Below, piece by piece: positions 13,681-14,106 of a DNA stretch of 14,106 nucleotides (positions within the stretch are counted from its first letter, which is position 1; each line of letters starts with the position of its first letter). A model generated the notes under the pieces. That model saw nothing but the letters and a program-made list of their open reading frames with translations, was not told where the DNA came from and ran no database searches. Origin of the DNA: Planctomycetota bacterium (lineage in GTDB: Bacteria > Planctomycetota > UBA1135 > UBA2386); contig CANGSN010000025.1 in NCBI GenBank assembly GCA_947455805.1, positions 1-14,106 on the forward strand, given 5' to 3'. A program made the translations under genes and the position numbers.

Positions 13681-14106
13681 TCAGCCCTTGGCCGAGGTCG
13701 CGGCGGCGGTGACGCAGGCGGCGATGGCCGCCGCCTCGCAGCCGATGCGCACCGTCTTGCCGGGCACACCGAACGCCGCCAACAGCGCGGCGTCGGCGGC
13801 ATCGGCGACGAACATCGCCTCGCAGGCGAGCAGGCTGCCGGCCAGCAGATCGCCGCGCGCCAGGAAGTCGTTCGCCAGCGGCGTGCGCCACCACGAGCCA
13901 GCGCAGCAGCGCCGGCAACGCTCCGGGTCGGCGAACTGCGTGCACGGCCGACCGTCGCGATCGACGAGGTCGCCGCGATGGCAGACGACCTCGGCCCCGC
14001 GCACCACCGCGAACGCGCGGCTGCCCATGCGTTCGGCCAACCAGGCGAGGTTGGGCGAGCCGCGTGCCCCGGCGCCGAAGTGCACCACGGCCGCCGCCGG
14101 CTGCTC
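13681..14106 (-). CDS. GT4-type glycosyltransferase-like fragment (5' partial)
   Basis: The frame runs to the right edge, so the N-terminus is outside; 141 residues are visible, starting EQPAAAVVHFGAGA. The order of features resembles the N-terminal domain of GT4 glycosyltransferases: VVHFGAG near the start, VVCHRGDLVDRDGRPC (like the H-D-x-x-x-x-C-P-R-G-x-L-x-x-x-G-x-x-C segment), the cysteine cluster ERCRRCC, and then FVADAADAALLAAFGVPGKT, which resembles the 'S-x-x-x-A-x-x-L-x-x-x-G-V-P-x-x-K' segment that leads to the second Rossmann domain. The protein then ends within about 20 residues (SAKG), so the usual nucleotide-sugar-binding C-terminal domain is absent. The cysteines could instead bind a metal. 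The family call is an inference from pattern only. Confidence 0.45.
   Translation of the reverse strand, partial: EQPAAAVVHFGAGARGSPNLAWLAERMGSRAFAVVRGAEVVCHRGDLVDRDGRPCTQFADPERCRRCCAGSWWRTPLANDFLARGDLLAGSLLACEAMFVADAADAALLAAFGVPGKTVRIGCEAAAIAACVTAAATSAKG

Noticed and set aside
13671..13693. GGCCA ... TGGCC inverted repeat between convergent genes, considered as a terminator.
   Set aside because: Only a 5-bp stem with a 13-nt loop and no T-run; it partly lies in coding sequence.

Overview
The window looks like a piece of a high-GC bacterial chromosome, most likely from a planctomycete-like organism. This lineage call is an inference. It rests on several exported proteins with short signal peptides ending near Ala-Gln, a secreted hydrolase with a long beta-rich tail of a kind I associate with planctomycete exported proteins, a double-domain ThyX, and weak or absent Shine-Dalgarno sites. 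No rRNA, tRNA, CRISPR array or complete insertion sequence was seen.

Layout. (1) 1-1248, plus strand: the 3' part of a lipoprotein-like gene with carboxypeptidase-regulatory-like repeats, entering from the left edge. (2) 1249-5698, minus strand: a defence-type block. It runs from a PHP + SMC-like AAA ATPase (TrlF-like) into an AlbA_2/Schlafen + HATPase protein only 2 nt downstream. Beyond that gene lie a frame-broken winged-helix domain and a stub that reads like the first ~30 residues of a type III restriction (Res) helicase. The stub stops next to the lipoprotein gene, so I read this as a defence operon trimmed by a deletion. (3) 5783-8326, plus strand: a hypothetical protein with an antitoxin/SEC-C-like C-terminus, a 39-residue single-helix membrane protein, and a two-domain FAD-dependent thymidylate synthase (ThyX). 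(4) 8348-9763, minus strand: two lower-GC, unrecognised exported or membrane-anchored proteins. They are preceded by a (CT)10 repeat lying between -35-like and -10-like boxes. (5) 9833-11944, minus strand: a secreted CocE/X-Pro dipeptidyl-peptidase-like hydrolase, divergent from (6) 12130-13662, plus strand: a secreted class C beta-lactamase-fold serine hydrolase with a DUF3471-like tail. (7) 13681-14106, minus strand: a fragment resembling the N-terminal domain of a GT4 glycosyltransferase, running off the right edge.

The most notable items are the coupled PHP-ATPase/AlbA pair with the remnants of its operon, and the dinucleotide repeat in the putative promoter of the Cys-rich secreted protein, which would make expression phase-variable if the promoter reading is right. 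All functional assignments come from reading motifs by eye; no database search was run.
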